Of a stretch of 64,000 nt of DNA, positions 25,292 to 38,300 are shown in pieces (position 1 is the stretch's first letter; each line of letters starts with the position of its first letter). The stretch covers positions 689,501 to 753,500 of the forward strand of contig OX327703.1 in assembly GCA_946807835.1 (NCBI GenBank). Reading direction: 5' to 3'. The stretch is from Ailanthus altissimus. Lineage: Eukaryota > Streptophyta > Magnoliopsida > Sapindales > Simaroubaceae. Below the pieces are notes generated by a model. That model worked only from the letters and a program-made list of their open reading frames with translations. It did not search any database and was not told where the DNA came from. A program made the translations under genes and the position numbers.

Positions 25292-27159
25292 CACAAAGAT
25301 TGAAATTGAAATAAATATAAATTATTTAAAATTAAAAATAAAAAGGGTTTAAAATCTCAAACTCAAAAATTTAAATTGTTAAGTAAAAACTCCATATTAA
25401 TATTAAAAATAAAATTTAATAAATACTAAGAAATTTAAGATTTATAACCCTAATCGTTCAATTATTAAATTCTTTTGAGTTGGTACTAAGAGGCAAGAGG
25501 ATTTGGCTTCTTTGATTCAACTCATAAAGTCTCTCAACTAAAATTATAATTATATATTTATTAACTTTTAAAATTTTTGTAGAGCTTAAAACCCTAGACC
25601 TCTCAAACCTAAACATGATTCTGATAGTATTATTAGAAAAGGGTGGCATGTCCTAATAATCTCTCACTATATAAATATAATTAGATTGTTGATCTTGGCA
25701 TGGTAAGATTGCCACATCCTAAAACTGTCTTGAATGTAATCCTTAATTTCTAATGGACTTAAAAATTCTTTAATTACAAATAAATATCATTTTTTTTTCT
25801 TTTTGCATAATTCCTACTATAAGATGAAGTGGCGTAATAAATATTTTAGCTAAATAATTTAAGAGAAAGGTAAAAAAAAAATGTTATATTGATTTGGAGT
25901 TGTTTATAAAAAAATCAAGTCCCATAATAGAGAATTTTAGCAACATAATTTTTCCTATCTATAACATATCGAGTCATTAAAGAGTTACACTTAGTTGTAT
26001 TGCCTAAATGACAGTATCTGTGCAGGTTAAGGGTTCAAGTTCTAGAAGAGTTGAGAAAAGTTTATATTTTCTTTGTAATTTGTTTATTTATAATTTAAAA
26101 ATTATTTAAATTATTGACATTGTATAAGAAAAGTTATTTAAACTATTTGTAATTGGTTGAGATGTGCAATGACAATATTTGTCCAAGGAAAAAGTCACTA
26201 AGGAGTTGTTTCTCAAAAAAAGAATTAAAATTACGGACAGCATAATATTACTCTACTTTAAGGGTTTTGTAGAAATTAACAAGAACCTTCCTTTACTTTA
26301 CGAACCGCAAAATATCTCTACAGTCTAAGGGCCTTGTGAAATTAACCAAGGACCTTCTTGTAAATTACCTCTACTAGGGTAAATTTTTGCTTTACAGCGA
26401 CAAAGAAATCTAAGTATTTATTCTCGTAGATCGTCATAACTAAGCATATTTACATTTACTCCCTATCTAGGGGCTTTTAATTTCCAATTTTAAATATATT
26501 TTAAAAAATTACAATTTCCTACTTATATTTTTCCAAACATAATATTTTTTTCTTCCAAGGAATTTAAAAACTACATATTATCCCATTTAAAAAATTTTCT
26601 TAAAGAAAAAAATAGTATTAAAAATGACCATTACTTTTTTTATAAAAAAAAAAGTAATAAATCATCTTAAAAAATGATCTTTGTAAGTTTAGTGATTGTT
26701 AATTTATCATAATATTATTTATAGAGAGTTTTTTAAGTAAGTTATGTAGCTCATAATACAGTCACTATTAAATTATGTAGTAAGATTTTATAACACAATG
26801 TGAATTACATAGAAGTTGTAGGTTAATTAAATAATATCATATGACAATATTACTCATCATGTAGTGAGTTATGTACATGATTATTATTTTTTGATTATTC
26901 TTTATTAGATCTCTATTTCTATATATAGAAATAAAGAAAAATAATTTAATGGGCTATGGAGACTACCATCTAGCGAGCTCAATATATAATGTAGCTCATC
27001 ATATGTGACAAAATTTTATAATATATTATAAATTATACAAAAATTATGAATTAATTAGATAGTATCACGTATGTTGATCAAATATTTGATTAGTAAAAGA
27101 TTTTTTTAAAGAGAGATTAGTAAAAGTTAAAAAAGAAAAAAAATAACATTAAGCAATTA
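25292..27159. other. AT-rich intergenic DNA
   Basis: No exon is supportable. It holds a short MITE at about 26732-26884 and a related fragment at about 26950-27090. GGTTCAAGTTC near 26032 resembles a Pol III B box, possibly from an old SINE, but no matching A box is convincing. Confidence 0.6.
26732..26884. mobile_element. Short inverted-repeat MITE, relative of 62936-63114
   Basis: The left arm GTTATGTAGCTCATAATACA and the reverse complement of the right arm (CATGTACATAACTCACTACA) parallel the two arms of the MITE at 62936-63114, mostly with C to T changes. The boundaries are approximate. A further fragment with AGCTCATCATATGTGACA lies at about 26990-27010. Confidence 0.45.
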
Positions 27160-27164
27160 ATTAC

Positions 27165-29314
27165 TGTTGAATGATGATTTATTTAGGGTGTATGCATGTG
27201 ATACATGTGTTTAATAACAAAATATACATATTTCATACATAAATATATATATATAGATATATAGATATATATATATATAGTGAAAGCATAAAAATTTGTA
27301 ATAAACACAATTAATACATATTAATCAAATTAACAATGAAATTGAGAAATAACTTTTGAAGCCTTTAAATTAAAATTCTTGAAATTCAACTGAAATGTAA
27401 ACTTTGACGAATTCTAGTAATTAATAATGGTGAAATTAATTATATAGAATGACAATATTTTAATCCAGCAAAAGTTTAATAAATTAAACTTAAGTTTTTT
27501 ATTTTTCTTTGATTAACACTTAATCAACTAATTAAATACTTATTTTTTCTTAATTAGTTTTAAGTCTACTAAAAAGAAAATTTAATTATGAATTTAACAA
27601 TTGAATTTAAAATTAAAAAAATAATTTTTCTTTTTCTTTGATTGCTGGCCAATCACTTAGTAAAAAATAAAATTAACACTTTAATTTTAATTACATTTTG
27701 CAAATATATACAAATGAATTTAATTGAATTTAATTTCACTTAATTTGAATTTACATTTAATTTAAACTAACCATAATTAACATTTAACCCTAGTTATATT
27801 AGTTTAACTTAACCCTAGGTAAAATAAATATTTAAATATTCTAACCATAGTTAACTAACTTAAACATGATTAGATTAATCATTAAGTAAGGTTAATTTTA
27901 ACTTAATTATATGGTTAACTTTTAATCATAATTAAGTTAAATTATTTATTTATTTATTAAATAAATACATATTTATTTTAATTATTTAACAATTAAATAA
28001 TCATTAATTGAAATTACATTTATGTTCTTACTAGGTTACCAAGTTAACCTAAAGTGGGTCTTACCATTTAACCATATACTTTAATTAACTTAACCATAGT
28101 AAAATGCTAGATTTTATTGTATTGAATTATTCAATACGGTACGCTGTCCAAGTACATAAATAATACATTTCATATTGAGACTCCCTAAGTTTATGCTCGA
28201 TTCATCAAATGTAACTATTCCATAAGTCCGTGATCAATGTCCCATACGCCCGTCACGGATATTACAAATTAGCGTGTGACCATTCATGTTGATGTTACTA
28301 CATATTCGTATAATCATTTCATCATTATATCATAGATGGGCGGGATATAAATCATCACCATCAAATTCTCATAATCTCATCCGTAAACTTATTTCTAAAT
28401 TCGTATCTTAATGAATAATATATGCAAACTCTTTTACTATATTGTTCAACTTTGTGGGAAACTCTTTTCCTGAGTTCATTGCTTATGGTTAAGACTTCAT
28501 AAGATACAATTTCAAAACATCGAATATACAACCCATCTATATGAGTTGGCAGATTCCGTATCTACACACACCAAATTTTATGAGCATCGGTCCATACCCA
28601 GCGACATGAAACGGTAAGACCATGAAAGGTCTCTGACATATGTTAAACCAAAGTATGGTGAATCACTCACAAGTCTACTGTGGCGCTTAGATTGAAGGAT
28701 CATAAATACTACTCAACTCAAGAGAACATTCATTTGACGGATTTATAGGATATCTATTGGAGTCCTCGTGAGTCTGTTCAGTATCTAGTCCTGACTGAAT
28801 ACCCGCATGTCTATACGAGCTACGACTAAACTCATGGTCAATTAAGAACAATCATCTGTACAATACAGATATAGACATACATTAATCTATATAATAGTGA
28901 TTCACCAATAGACTTGTATTGGTAAACATATATCAGGAATACTATATTTGAGAACATACTTATATAATGACATTTCTTAACATCTATTACAACTCTTTGT
29001 AACTATGTCATTACAAGTAGACTCTCAAGTATTGTCCCATTATAAACAAAGTTTTAACTCTTTAGATATTACTAATTTTTATAACCTACTAACTCTTAAC
29101 ATTTATAACTCTCAACATTGTTAATTCTTAACTCTAGTCTAAACTCTTTTAAATTAAATTTAAATTTTTTCATATTATATAATATTTATAATGTTACTAA
29201 CTTTATTACTATTTAATAAAAATTATTAGTAATTTAATAAAATATTTATTATATAAATATTATAAAATAAATATTCATACAAATAAAAATGATACGTGAA
29301 TACAAATTTTAACT
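27165..29314. mobile_element. Solo LTR, old copy (2.15 kb)
   Basis: Non-coding unit starting TGTTGAATG and ending TTTTAACT, flanked on both sides by ATTAC (27160-27164 and 29315-29319), a perfect 5-bp target duplication. It aligns along its whole length with the unit at 32660-34831, for example at AATTCTAGTAATNAACAATGG near 27410, CATATACTTTA near 28072 and GACATTTCTTA near 28970. This copy is more AT-rich: many C/G positions of the other copy are T/A here, as expected from decay of methylated DNA. No internal retroelement genes flank it, so it is best explained as a solo LTR. The retroelement superfamily is not identifiable. Confidence 0.8.
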
Positions 29315-29385
29315 ATTACATGACTAAACCATATTGTTATTCAATGTCCTCTTACTTCTCTTTCGTACAAAGCGATGATCCAATA

Positions 29386-32300
29386 TTAAAGCAAGGGTTG
29401 GTTTACAGACCTCCTCCATCTTCCAAGCTTCTCTCTTCCCTGTAAAAGTTAAAAAGGGGTGTGAGCTATTCACACGAGAATACGTCAACCACATTAACTA
29501 AAATTAATCCTTTTTTTTTCAATTTTAATTTAATTGTACCTAAATGTAAATCAAATCTCTCAAACATTTTAATGTGAGCAGGATTTGAATCCAAACATCT
29601 TCTATCATTTAAAAGTATTTTATCAGTTAAACAAACAAGCACCAAGAACAAAATTTTCACGTACCCTCCTTGGTCCAACAGCGAGTTCATTATCCACAAC
29701 GGATGTTGCTTCAAAACCCAAAGGATGTAATACCTCTTCATAACTGCAATGAAACAAATTATATATAATGATCTACACATCTTGGATTCTTTTGTTATTT
29801 ACTCTTTTGCCTCTAGAGCGTGGCTCCAGTGGTCGTCAAGGTGCAATGCTACTCAAATTCGAATAAAATTTAAGGATAAAGAATTAAATATTTTAATGAG
29901 TGAGGTTTCTCACTCTCGTTCAAAACCTTTTAAAAAAATATAATGATTTGCCGAAGTAGATTAATGAAATTTAATTAATAAAATACCCTAAAAGATTTAA
30001 AGTGAACAAAACTGCTCTGAACAAAAATTAAGGCAAAAACAAAAGGATGGTGTAGAGATATCAATTACTCGGATACTGAGACTTTATAAGGAGGTCCACT
30101 AACATGATCACTGATCTGCCAGCAAAATAATTTTAGTAGTTTGATCAGTCGAAGCACTTGAAAAGTAATTAGAAAAGGAAGTAGTAATATGTTCACATTA
30201 AGCTGCTTAAATGTTTTTCTTATGCAAGGTTAAGCACTTTCTAAGAGACCAGGCACATTGTATCCGAAGGCAAATGGCATGGGGAATGAAGATACAAAGA
30301 TCTTACTGGAAACATGAGTGTTATAAGCTCTCCGTCTGGTTTCAAAAGTTCCTTAATTTTCAGGGCCCATGCTGCTCTCAAACCTGGTTCAATGGCACAA
30401 AAGAATCTGCAATGTAACGGAAAATGAATTAGAATTCAATTTGATAATAATAATAAAAAAAGAAAAAAGAAAAATCCTGATGGAAGAAGCAGAACCCAAC
30501 TTACGTGTAATCAAAAATGAGATCAAACAACTCAGTTGGGTGCCAAGTGAAAAAGTCTGCCTTTAAGAAGTTCAAGTACTTGGCATTTGCTACTGAAGAA
30601 GACATCTGTTGATTAACATTTAGACAGAATCTTTGATTGAGAAATTTTTCGGGAAAAATTAAAACACCCACAATGAAGTTTCTTCCTTTTTCCTTTTCAA
30701 CTTTGTAATATTTGGGTTAGGAGTAGTCTACTAGGATCAGCCTGGATTACATCTATCAGAATTCAGTCCTGATATCTACTCTTAATAATCATACAAGGAG
30801 GGGTTTACTCGTGTATTAAAATTAAAAAAATTACTTCAGAGACTATTGAATCCATTCCCCTGTAGTGAAGCTTAGTTCAAGAGAGTATGCTAAGTTTATG
30901 TATCTCTTTAACTTATGCTGCAACCCAAATGATTCAATAAGTATATTCAACTGAATTGAAAATTTTGAGATAAAATTTGGATAAGTTATCAAATCTTACT
31001 ATCAGGTACAGTAATAAGAATATCTGTTAACAAAAAACAGAAATGAAAATGTAAAATTATATCTGTTGTTATACCTCTCTTGCCTTCTTAACAGCAATTT
31101 CAGATATGTCCAATCCCACAACATATCTTTCAGGACTTGCCATTGTTACCACATCATACCCCTGACCATATATATGTTAATAGTCTGTCATTGACCAAAA
31201 AGAAAAATACCAAGAAACTATCAAACAGTTATAAAAGAGTTAATAGTAAGTAGAAATATATTTTTTTTTAATGATTAAGCCACTCTGTAACTCTAACTCT
31301 GGTTTAAGTAGTATTAATGTGTGGTATTATGTTATTAATATATTTGATATGATATCAATTATATTAATAATATAATATTTTTATTTTTTATATTTTGTAA
31401 TTATTTCCTTTCATGTATAGTGTTATTTTTTTGTTTTGTAATAAGTTAAAATTTATATAAAGATTTTTATTGTATAGTTTTTAATTCACAATGAAAATAT
31501 ACAGCTCTTTATATTTCTAACATGGTATCAGAGCCTAAGGTTTGATTCTTTTATTATCTTGTTGTTCAACGAAACTTGCTAGAATTTTTTTTTCCAGAAA
31601 CTTTTAGGAAGCTCATCGGAGTTTCGCCGAAAAGCCATTGGAATTTCGTCGGAGTTTGTCGTAATCAACACCACCTAGCCCAAAAAGTTCAGACACTGTC
31701 GGCCAGTTGAACCCCACTGGAATCAAGTCTCTCCGCCGCCGCATGCTCCTCTACACGCCGTCCAAACTTTCTGCATTTGTTACTGTTCACATTGGATTAT
31801 GACCAGTTTCCAGCGTGTTAACGTGCACTACTTAAACGACTCTACTCAGAATCAATCGAAGATTCCACTGGCACTGAAATCTTGTCGACCCAAAGCTGCA
31901 CGCGCCTCAGAACAGAACTGTCGTCCACCTTAGATCTCCACCATTTTTTGGTGTGTGATTTCTCACCGCCGTCTCTATTCATTTCTTTGTCGCCGGATCT
32001 ATTAACTTATGTTGTTTTTGTTTCTCAATTGGTCATCCGATTTGCAATAATGGTCTATTTATAAATTTTTTAATATTTTGAGTTCAAATCGTTATTTTTT
32101 ATACTTTTAGGATAATTTTAATATTTGCAAAAGTTTAGGGGTTATATTGCAATTTATTAAAAATCTTAGGGTTAAATTATAATCATTAAAAGTTTAGGGG
32201 CTTATTTAAAATTAGTTGAGGGATTAAAAGTTATATTTTTTTAAAGATATATGGATAAGTCATATATTTCTCAACTTTATTTGCTTATTATATTAGTTCT

Positions 32301-35300
32301 ATCTTACCTAAGCCATGTCATATTTGTCATTTATTTGAATTGTCTCAAGGTGCTATTTTTATAGGACTTGTTGTTACTGATACATAGGATAGTGCGAATC
32401 TCTCTTCCAAGTTGGCTAATAATCTTGAACCTTTACTCAATCTACTCCTTTATAACTCTGATAAACCCTTAATTTCTGCATCATCTAGTATTTCAGGTAA
32501 TTTTTCTTGGTATTTTGACTTTGCATGTTACAATCACATGACTTCTGATTCTACAGTTTTCTCTTCTAAATCTTTTGCTTCTTTTTTACCTTATATTCAA
32601 ATTGCTATTAGTTCTCTCATGAAAGTTAATCATGTTGGTCACGTGTCTTGCACTAATCTTGTTGGGAGTTGTACATTCATGGGTGTTTGCATGTGGGTTT
32701 TGTGTTTAATCACAATTTATACATATCTCATATATATAATGAAGCAGCGGAAGCTTGAAGTATTGCAGTAAACACAATCACAATATATTAATCAGAAACG
32801 AGATTGAGAAATAACCCTTGAAGCCTTTGGTTGGAGATTGTTGAAGTCCACCAAAATGTTGTCTTTGATCAATTCTAGTAATCAACAATGGTGGGTTTGA
32901 TTATCTAGAATGACAGCTTTTGATCCAGCACTTGTTTAACTACTTAAACTTGTGTTCTTGATTTTTTCTTTTGATTAACACTTAATCAATTAATCAAAAA
33001 CCTATTTTGCTAAATTAGTTTTAAGCCTTAAAAGAAAATAATGAATTCAACTCTTGAATCCATTAATTAGAAGACAATTTCTCTTTTCTCTCTTTGTAAA
33101 ATGGCTGACCTAATTTTGCAAAATCAATTTAACAAAAACCTCTTCAATTTAATTTACATTTGTTTTATTTATACAAATGAATTTAATTTCATTTCATAAC
33201 ACTTAATTTCACTTAATTTCAATTTGAATTTAATCTAACCTAATCATAGTTAACTCTTAACTTTAGTTAGGTTAAACTAACATTAAAATATTCTAACTAT
33301 AGTTAACTCTTAACTCTAGTTAATTAAAAGAATATTTAATTATTTTAATCATAGTTAACTAATTTAACCATGGTTAGGTTAACTTTTACTTAACCATTAA
33401 GTATAGTTAATCTAACTTAACTAAATGGTTAACTCTTAACCTTAGTTAAACTTAATTCATTTATTCAACAATTAAATAAATAAATATTTATTTGAATTAT
33501 TTAACGATTAAATAATTATCAAGTGAAATTACAATTATGTCCTTACTCGGTTACCAAGTTAACCTAAAGTGGGTCCCACCATCTGACCATATACTTTAGT
33601 TAACGTAACCTTAGTAAATTGCTGGATTTTACTGTATTAAACTATTTAATACGGTACGCTGCCCAAGTGCTCAAAGAGTACATTTCATATTGGGACTCCC
33701 TAGGTCCACGCCCGATTCGTCAAATGAAACTATTTCACAAGTCCGTGAACGATGCCCCACGCACACGTTACGGATATTACAAATCAGCGCGTCAGACCAT
33801 ACATGTTGAGGTTACTCCATATTCGTATAATCCTTCTGTCATTATATCCAGGATGAACGGGATATAGATCATTACCGTCAAATCCCGATAATTTCATCCA
33901 TCACTTTATTATCTTCAGATTCGTATCTTTATGAACAATTTACGCAAACACTTTTGCTATAATGTTCGAACCTGGAGGAAACTCCTTTCCCAGGTTAATT
34001 GCTTACGGCCATAAGACTTTACAAGATACAATCTCGAAGTTCGGATATACAACCCATCTATGTGAGCTGGCGGATCCCATATCTACGCACACCGAATTCC
34101 ATGAGCATCGGACCATACCCAGCGACACGTAGCGGTCAGACCATGAAAGGTCTCTGACATACGTGGAACCAAAGTATGATGGATCTCCCACAAGTTCACC
34201 GTGGCGCTCAGGTCGAAGGACCACAAATACTACTCAACTCGAGAGGACCTTCCTTTGACGGTTTCATAGGATATCTATTGGGGTCCTCTTGAGTCTGTTC
34301 AGTATCCAGTCCTAACTGAATACCTGTATGTCTATATGAACTTCAACCAAGCTCATGGTTAACTAAGAATAACCATTTGTACAATACAGCTATAGACATA
34401 CACTAATCTATGTGCTTCACCGATAGACCCTCATTGGTAAACGTAGATCAGGAACTCTTTATTTTGAGAAGATACTTCCATAACGACATTTCTTAGTCTC
34501 TATTACAACTCTTTGCAATTTTGTCATTACTAGTAGATTCTCAGGTCTTTGTTACATTATAGATTAGGTTCTAACTTTTTAGATCCCGCTGGGTATTATA
34601 ACTTGCTAACACTTAGCATTTATAACTATCAGCTTTGATAACTCTTAGCCATGGTTTAAACTTCTTTAAACCAGATATGAACTCATTCAGATCATATCAT
34701 TTTTATAATGTTACAAGCTTAATTACCATTTAATAAAAGTTATCAGCGATTTAATAAAATATGCATTGTATAAATATTACAAACTAAATATTCATACAAA
34801 CTGGGATGGCGCGTAAGCACATACCCTAACAAATCTTTCCTTATCAGACACTTTTTTTTATTCCTAACCTCACATTAAATCTTTTATTTGTCGGTCAACT
34901 ATGTGAACTTAGTCTTAATGTTTTGTTTACTGCCTTTAGTTGTTGTGTGCAAGATCCAAAGACAGGTCGAACACTTAGGACAGGACGTAAGATTGGACGT
35001 CTGTATGAACTCATATTTTTAGATTTGTCTCATTTATACCATTTATCTACAGTATCTACCTCTCTAGTACCTTCACTACATCTTTGGCAGTCTCGTTTGG
35101 GTCATGCGTCAATTAATCGTATCCAATCTCTAGTATCTAGTCGTTTTTTAGGTTCTGTTTCTGATAATAAAGATAATTATTTTACTTGTCTTTTAGCTAA
35201 ACAAGCAGTTTTACCTTTTAATGATAGTATTATTATCTTTCATGCTTTGTTTGATCTCATATATTCTGATATATAGGGTCCTTCTCCAAATGTCACAATG

Positions 35301-38300
35301 GGAGGATTTAAATATTTTGTGATCTTCGTTGATGATTACTCTTGACACATTTGGTTGTTTCTTATGAAACAACGATTAGAATTCACTAAAATTTATCGAG
35401 ATTTTGCTCAGATGATTAAAACTCAGTTCTCAAGTCTGATTAAAGTTTTTCATACTAATAATGCCATGGACTATAGAGATTCTAACTTTCTAAATCTTCT
35501 ACAGGAACATGGTACTATATGTCAAATATCTTATCCTGGTACATCTCAGCAAAATGGGAAAGCTGAACGTAAACATAGATATATTTTAGACACTACTCAT
35601 GCTCTTCTTATCTCTTCCTTTTGTCTTGAATGTTTTTAGGGAGAAGCTACCTTGACCGGTGTCTTTACTATCAATCGTGTTCCTTCTCCTATTATAAAGA
35701 ACATATCACCTTATGAGCGTCTGTATAGAACTTCACTTAATTATAGTCTCCTTAAAATTTTTGGTTGTGTTTCCTTTGTTCTACTTCAAAAATATGAGTA
35801 CACCAAACTTCAGCCACGTGCTCGATTACGTTACTTCTTAGGATGCGAGATAGAACATAAAGGTTATAGGTGTTGAGATCCCATATCTAACCGTCTTCGT
35901 GTTTCTCGAGCATAAAATATTTTTCTCTGCATCTAACTTTAACTATGTGTCTCCTCCTATTTCATAATTTTTTATAGATAATTCTATTAATGTTTTTCTT
36001 GATACTTCACCTACAGATACTTATTGTGAGTGTCATACATGTAAGTCTGCAGATATGATGCCTGATCCTGAGCCTTCTACCTCGTCTGAAAGATTTGCTT
36101 TCGACATTCCTGAGGCCTCCTCTACACATTCTCTTTGTCGTTCTTTTCGGGTAAAAGAACTTCCAATTAAACTTCGTGATTATCATTATTTTTCTACTAC
36201 GCTTTCGTTATATAAACCTCACTCCTATTCCGAGGCTAGTGCTAATCCTGTATGGCAACAAGCAATGATAGAATAATTGCAGACTCTTGAGAAATCGCAT
36301 ACTTAGGATTTTGTTCCTCTTTCACCCAAGTCTGATGGGTCCATTGAGCGATATAAAGCTCGTCTTGTTGCAAAATGCTTTAATTAGGAATATGGAATTG
36401 ATTATGAATAAACTTTTGCCCCTGTTGCTCGACTTACTTCTATTCGGAGTTTGTTAACTGTTGCTGCAATTCATAGTTTGACATTATTTCAAATGGATGT
36501 GAAAAATACTTTTTTTAATGGTGATCTTTCTAAAGAAGTCTATATAAAAGCTTCTCCTGGTTATCCACATCTCCTAGGCAAGGTCTGCAAACTTCATCAA
36601 GTTTTATATGGTCTTAAATAAACACCTCGTGCCTGGTTTGTAAAATTTAGTAGCACTATTTCTTAAAATAGTTTTCAATCCAGCCCCTATGACTCAACTC
36701 TTTTCATCCGCAGAACAGATCGTGGTTAAGTTATACTGTTTCTTTATGTTGATGATATGATTATCACGGATGATAATCTTATTGGTATTTCTACTCTCAA
36801 GGAATTTCTTCAACAATATTTTGAAATGAAAGATATTGGCACCCTTGGTTATTTTCTTGGCCTTAAAGTACTGTTTGACTCTATTGGGTATTATCTCTCA
36901 CAGGCTAAATATGCATCAGCTCTATTTACTAAAGCTGACTTGACAGATAGTAAGATTGTCTCTACTCCTCTAAAACCTAATACCAAACTCTGATCCTCTA
37001 ATGGCACTCTTCTCAGTAATGCCACCCTCTATCGTCAATTGGTTGGTAGTTTAGTCTATCTCATTATTACTTGCCATGTTGTTCATGTAGTAAATTAATT
37101 TATGGTCACTCCTCGTACTTCTCATTATGCAACAGTTCTTTATATCCTACGGTATCTCAAAGGTACACTTTTTCATGCCCTCTATTTTTCAGCTCATTCT
37201 TCTTTAATGTTACGAGCTTATACTGATGCAAATTGGGCGGGTGATCCTATGGATCGATGATCGACTACTTGATTCTGTCTTTTTTTGGGTGATTCTCTTC
37301 TTTTATAAAATAGTAAGAAGCAGACAACTATTGCTTGTTCTAGTACTGAAGTTAAGTATCGTACTCTTATTGATATTACCTAAGAGATTATTTGAGTCTG
37401 CTAGCTTCTTGAAGATATGAATATTTCTAATATTGGAGCTACACCTCTCTATTGTAACAATTAGAGTGCCATTCAAATTGCTTATAATAATATTTTTTAT
37501 TAGCAGACTAAGTACATTGAAATAGATTGTCACTTTGTTTGGTAACATGTTTCTCCGAAAATAGTTACTCTCCACTACATCTCTTCTGAATATCAACTTG
37601 CTGATATCTTCACCAAATCTTCACTGTCCGATCGTTTCAAAACTTTAGTCTCCAAACTCAAACTTATTTCTACTCTATCATCTTAAATATGTCATCTTAA
37701 ATTTGAGGGGAGTATTAATGTGTGATATTATATTAATAATATATTTAATATAATATCAATTATATTAATAATATAATATTTATACCTTTTATAATTTATA
37801 ATTATTTTTTTATTTTATAATAAGTTAAAATTTATATAAAAATTCTTATTATACAATTTTTTATTTACAGTAAAAATATACAACTCCTTATATTTTTAAC
37901 AAGTAGAATTTAAATTCAGTTCTTTTATATAATTTTTTAGAGATTTTATCAATTAAACTAACTAAATCGACTAATACGTCACCGTATCAGACCTTATTTA
38001 AGTATGAAATGTATGTAACAAGGAATCATACATATAGAAACTTACAGTGCCACAGCCAGGGACTAGAGCCCTGCCCTTCGGAAGGGTTCTTGATTGATGT
38101 AAATGTACTATGATGGGGGTAGGTTGCCCTAAATCCCATGGGATCAACCCTTGCTCCCAGCATTTTTTCCATCCACCTGATAAGTTAAAAGACATGATCC
38201 ATTTGTAGGAATTCAGATTATGAACAGTCAAAAACAACTAACTCTATAAGTCGGAAAACCACTCGATCTCGATTACATGACAGGAAACAAAATATTTTAG

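Larger units (their letters stand above)
31312..37901 (+). mobile_element. Ty1/copia LTR retrotransposon, decayed, nested in HOL copy 1 intron 2
   Basis: Two LTRs (31312-31522 and 37713-37901) enclose a primer site, a decayed pol frame and a polypurine tract (37705-37712, GAGGGGAG). AGTAG precedes the left LTR (31307-31311) and follows the right one (37902-37906), a perfect 5-bp target duplication. Domain order protease, integrase, reverse transcriptase, RNase H is that of copia. Total 6590 bp including a 2.17-kb solo LTR inserted at 32660. It runs opposite to the host gene. Confidence 0.95.

Noticed and set aside
25094..25294. Arg/Pro/Glu-rich minus-strand frame
   Set aside because: Translation of the CGGTTCGGTT-type repeats of the MITE, not a gene.
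32740..34831. Element start at TGAAGCAGCGG (32740)
   Set aside because: No target duplication there. Moving the start to TGTTGGGAG at 32660 gives a perfect AATCT duplication and restores the copia frame.
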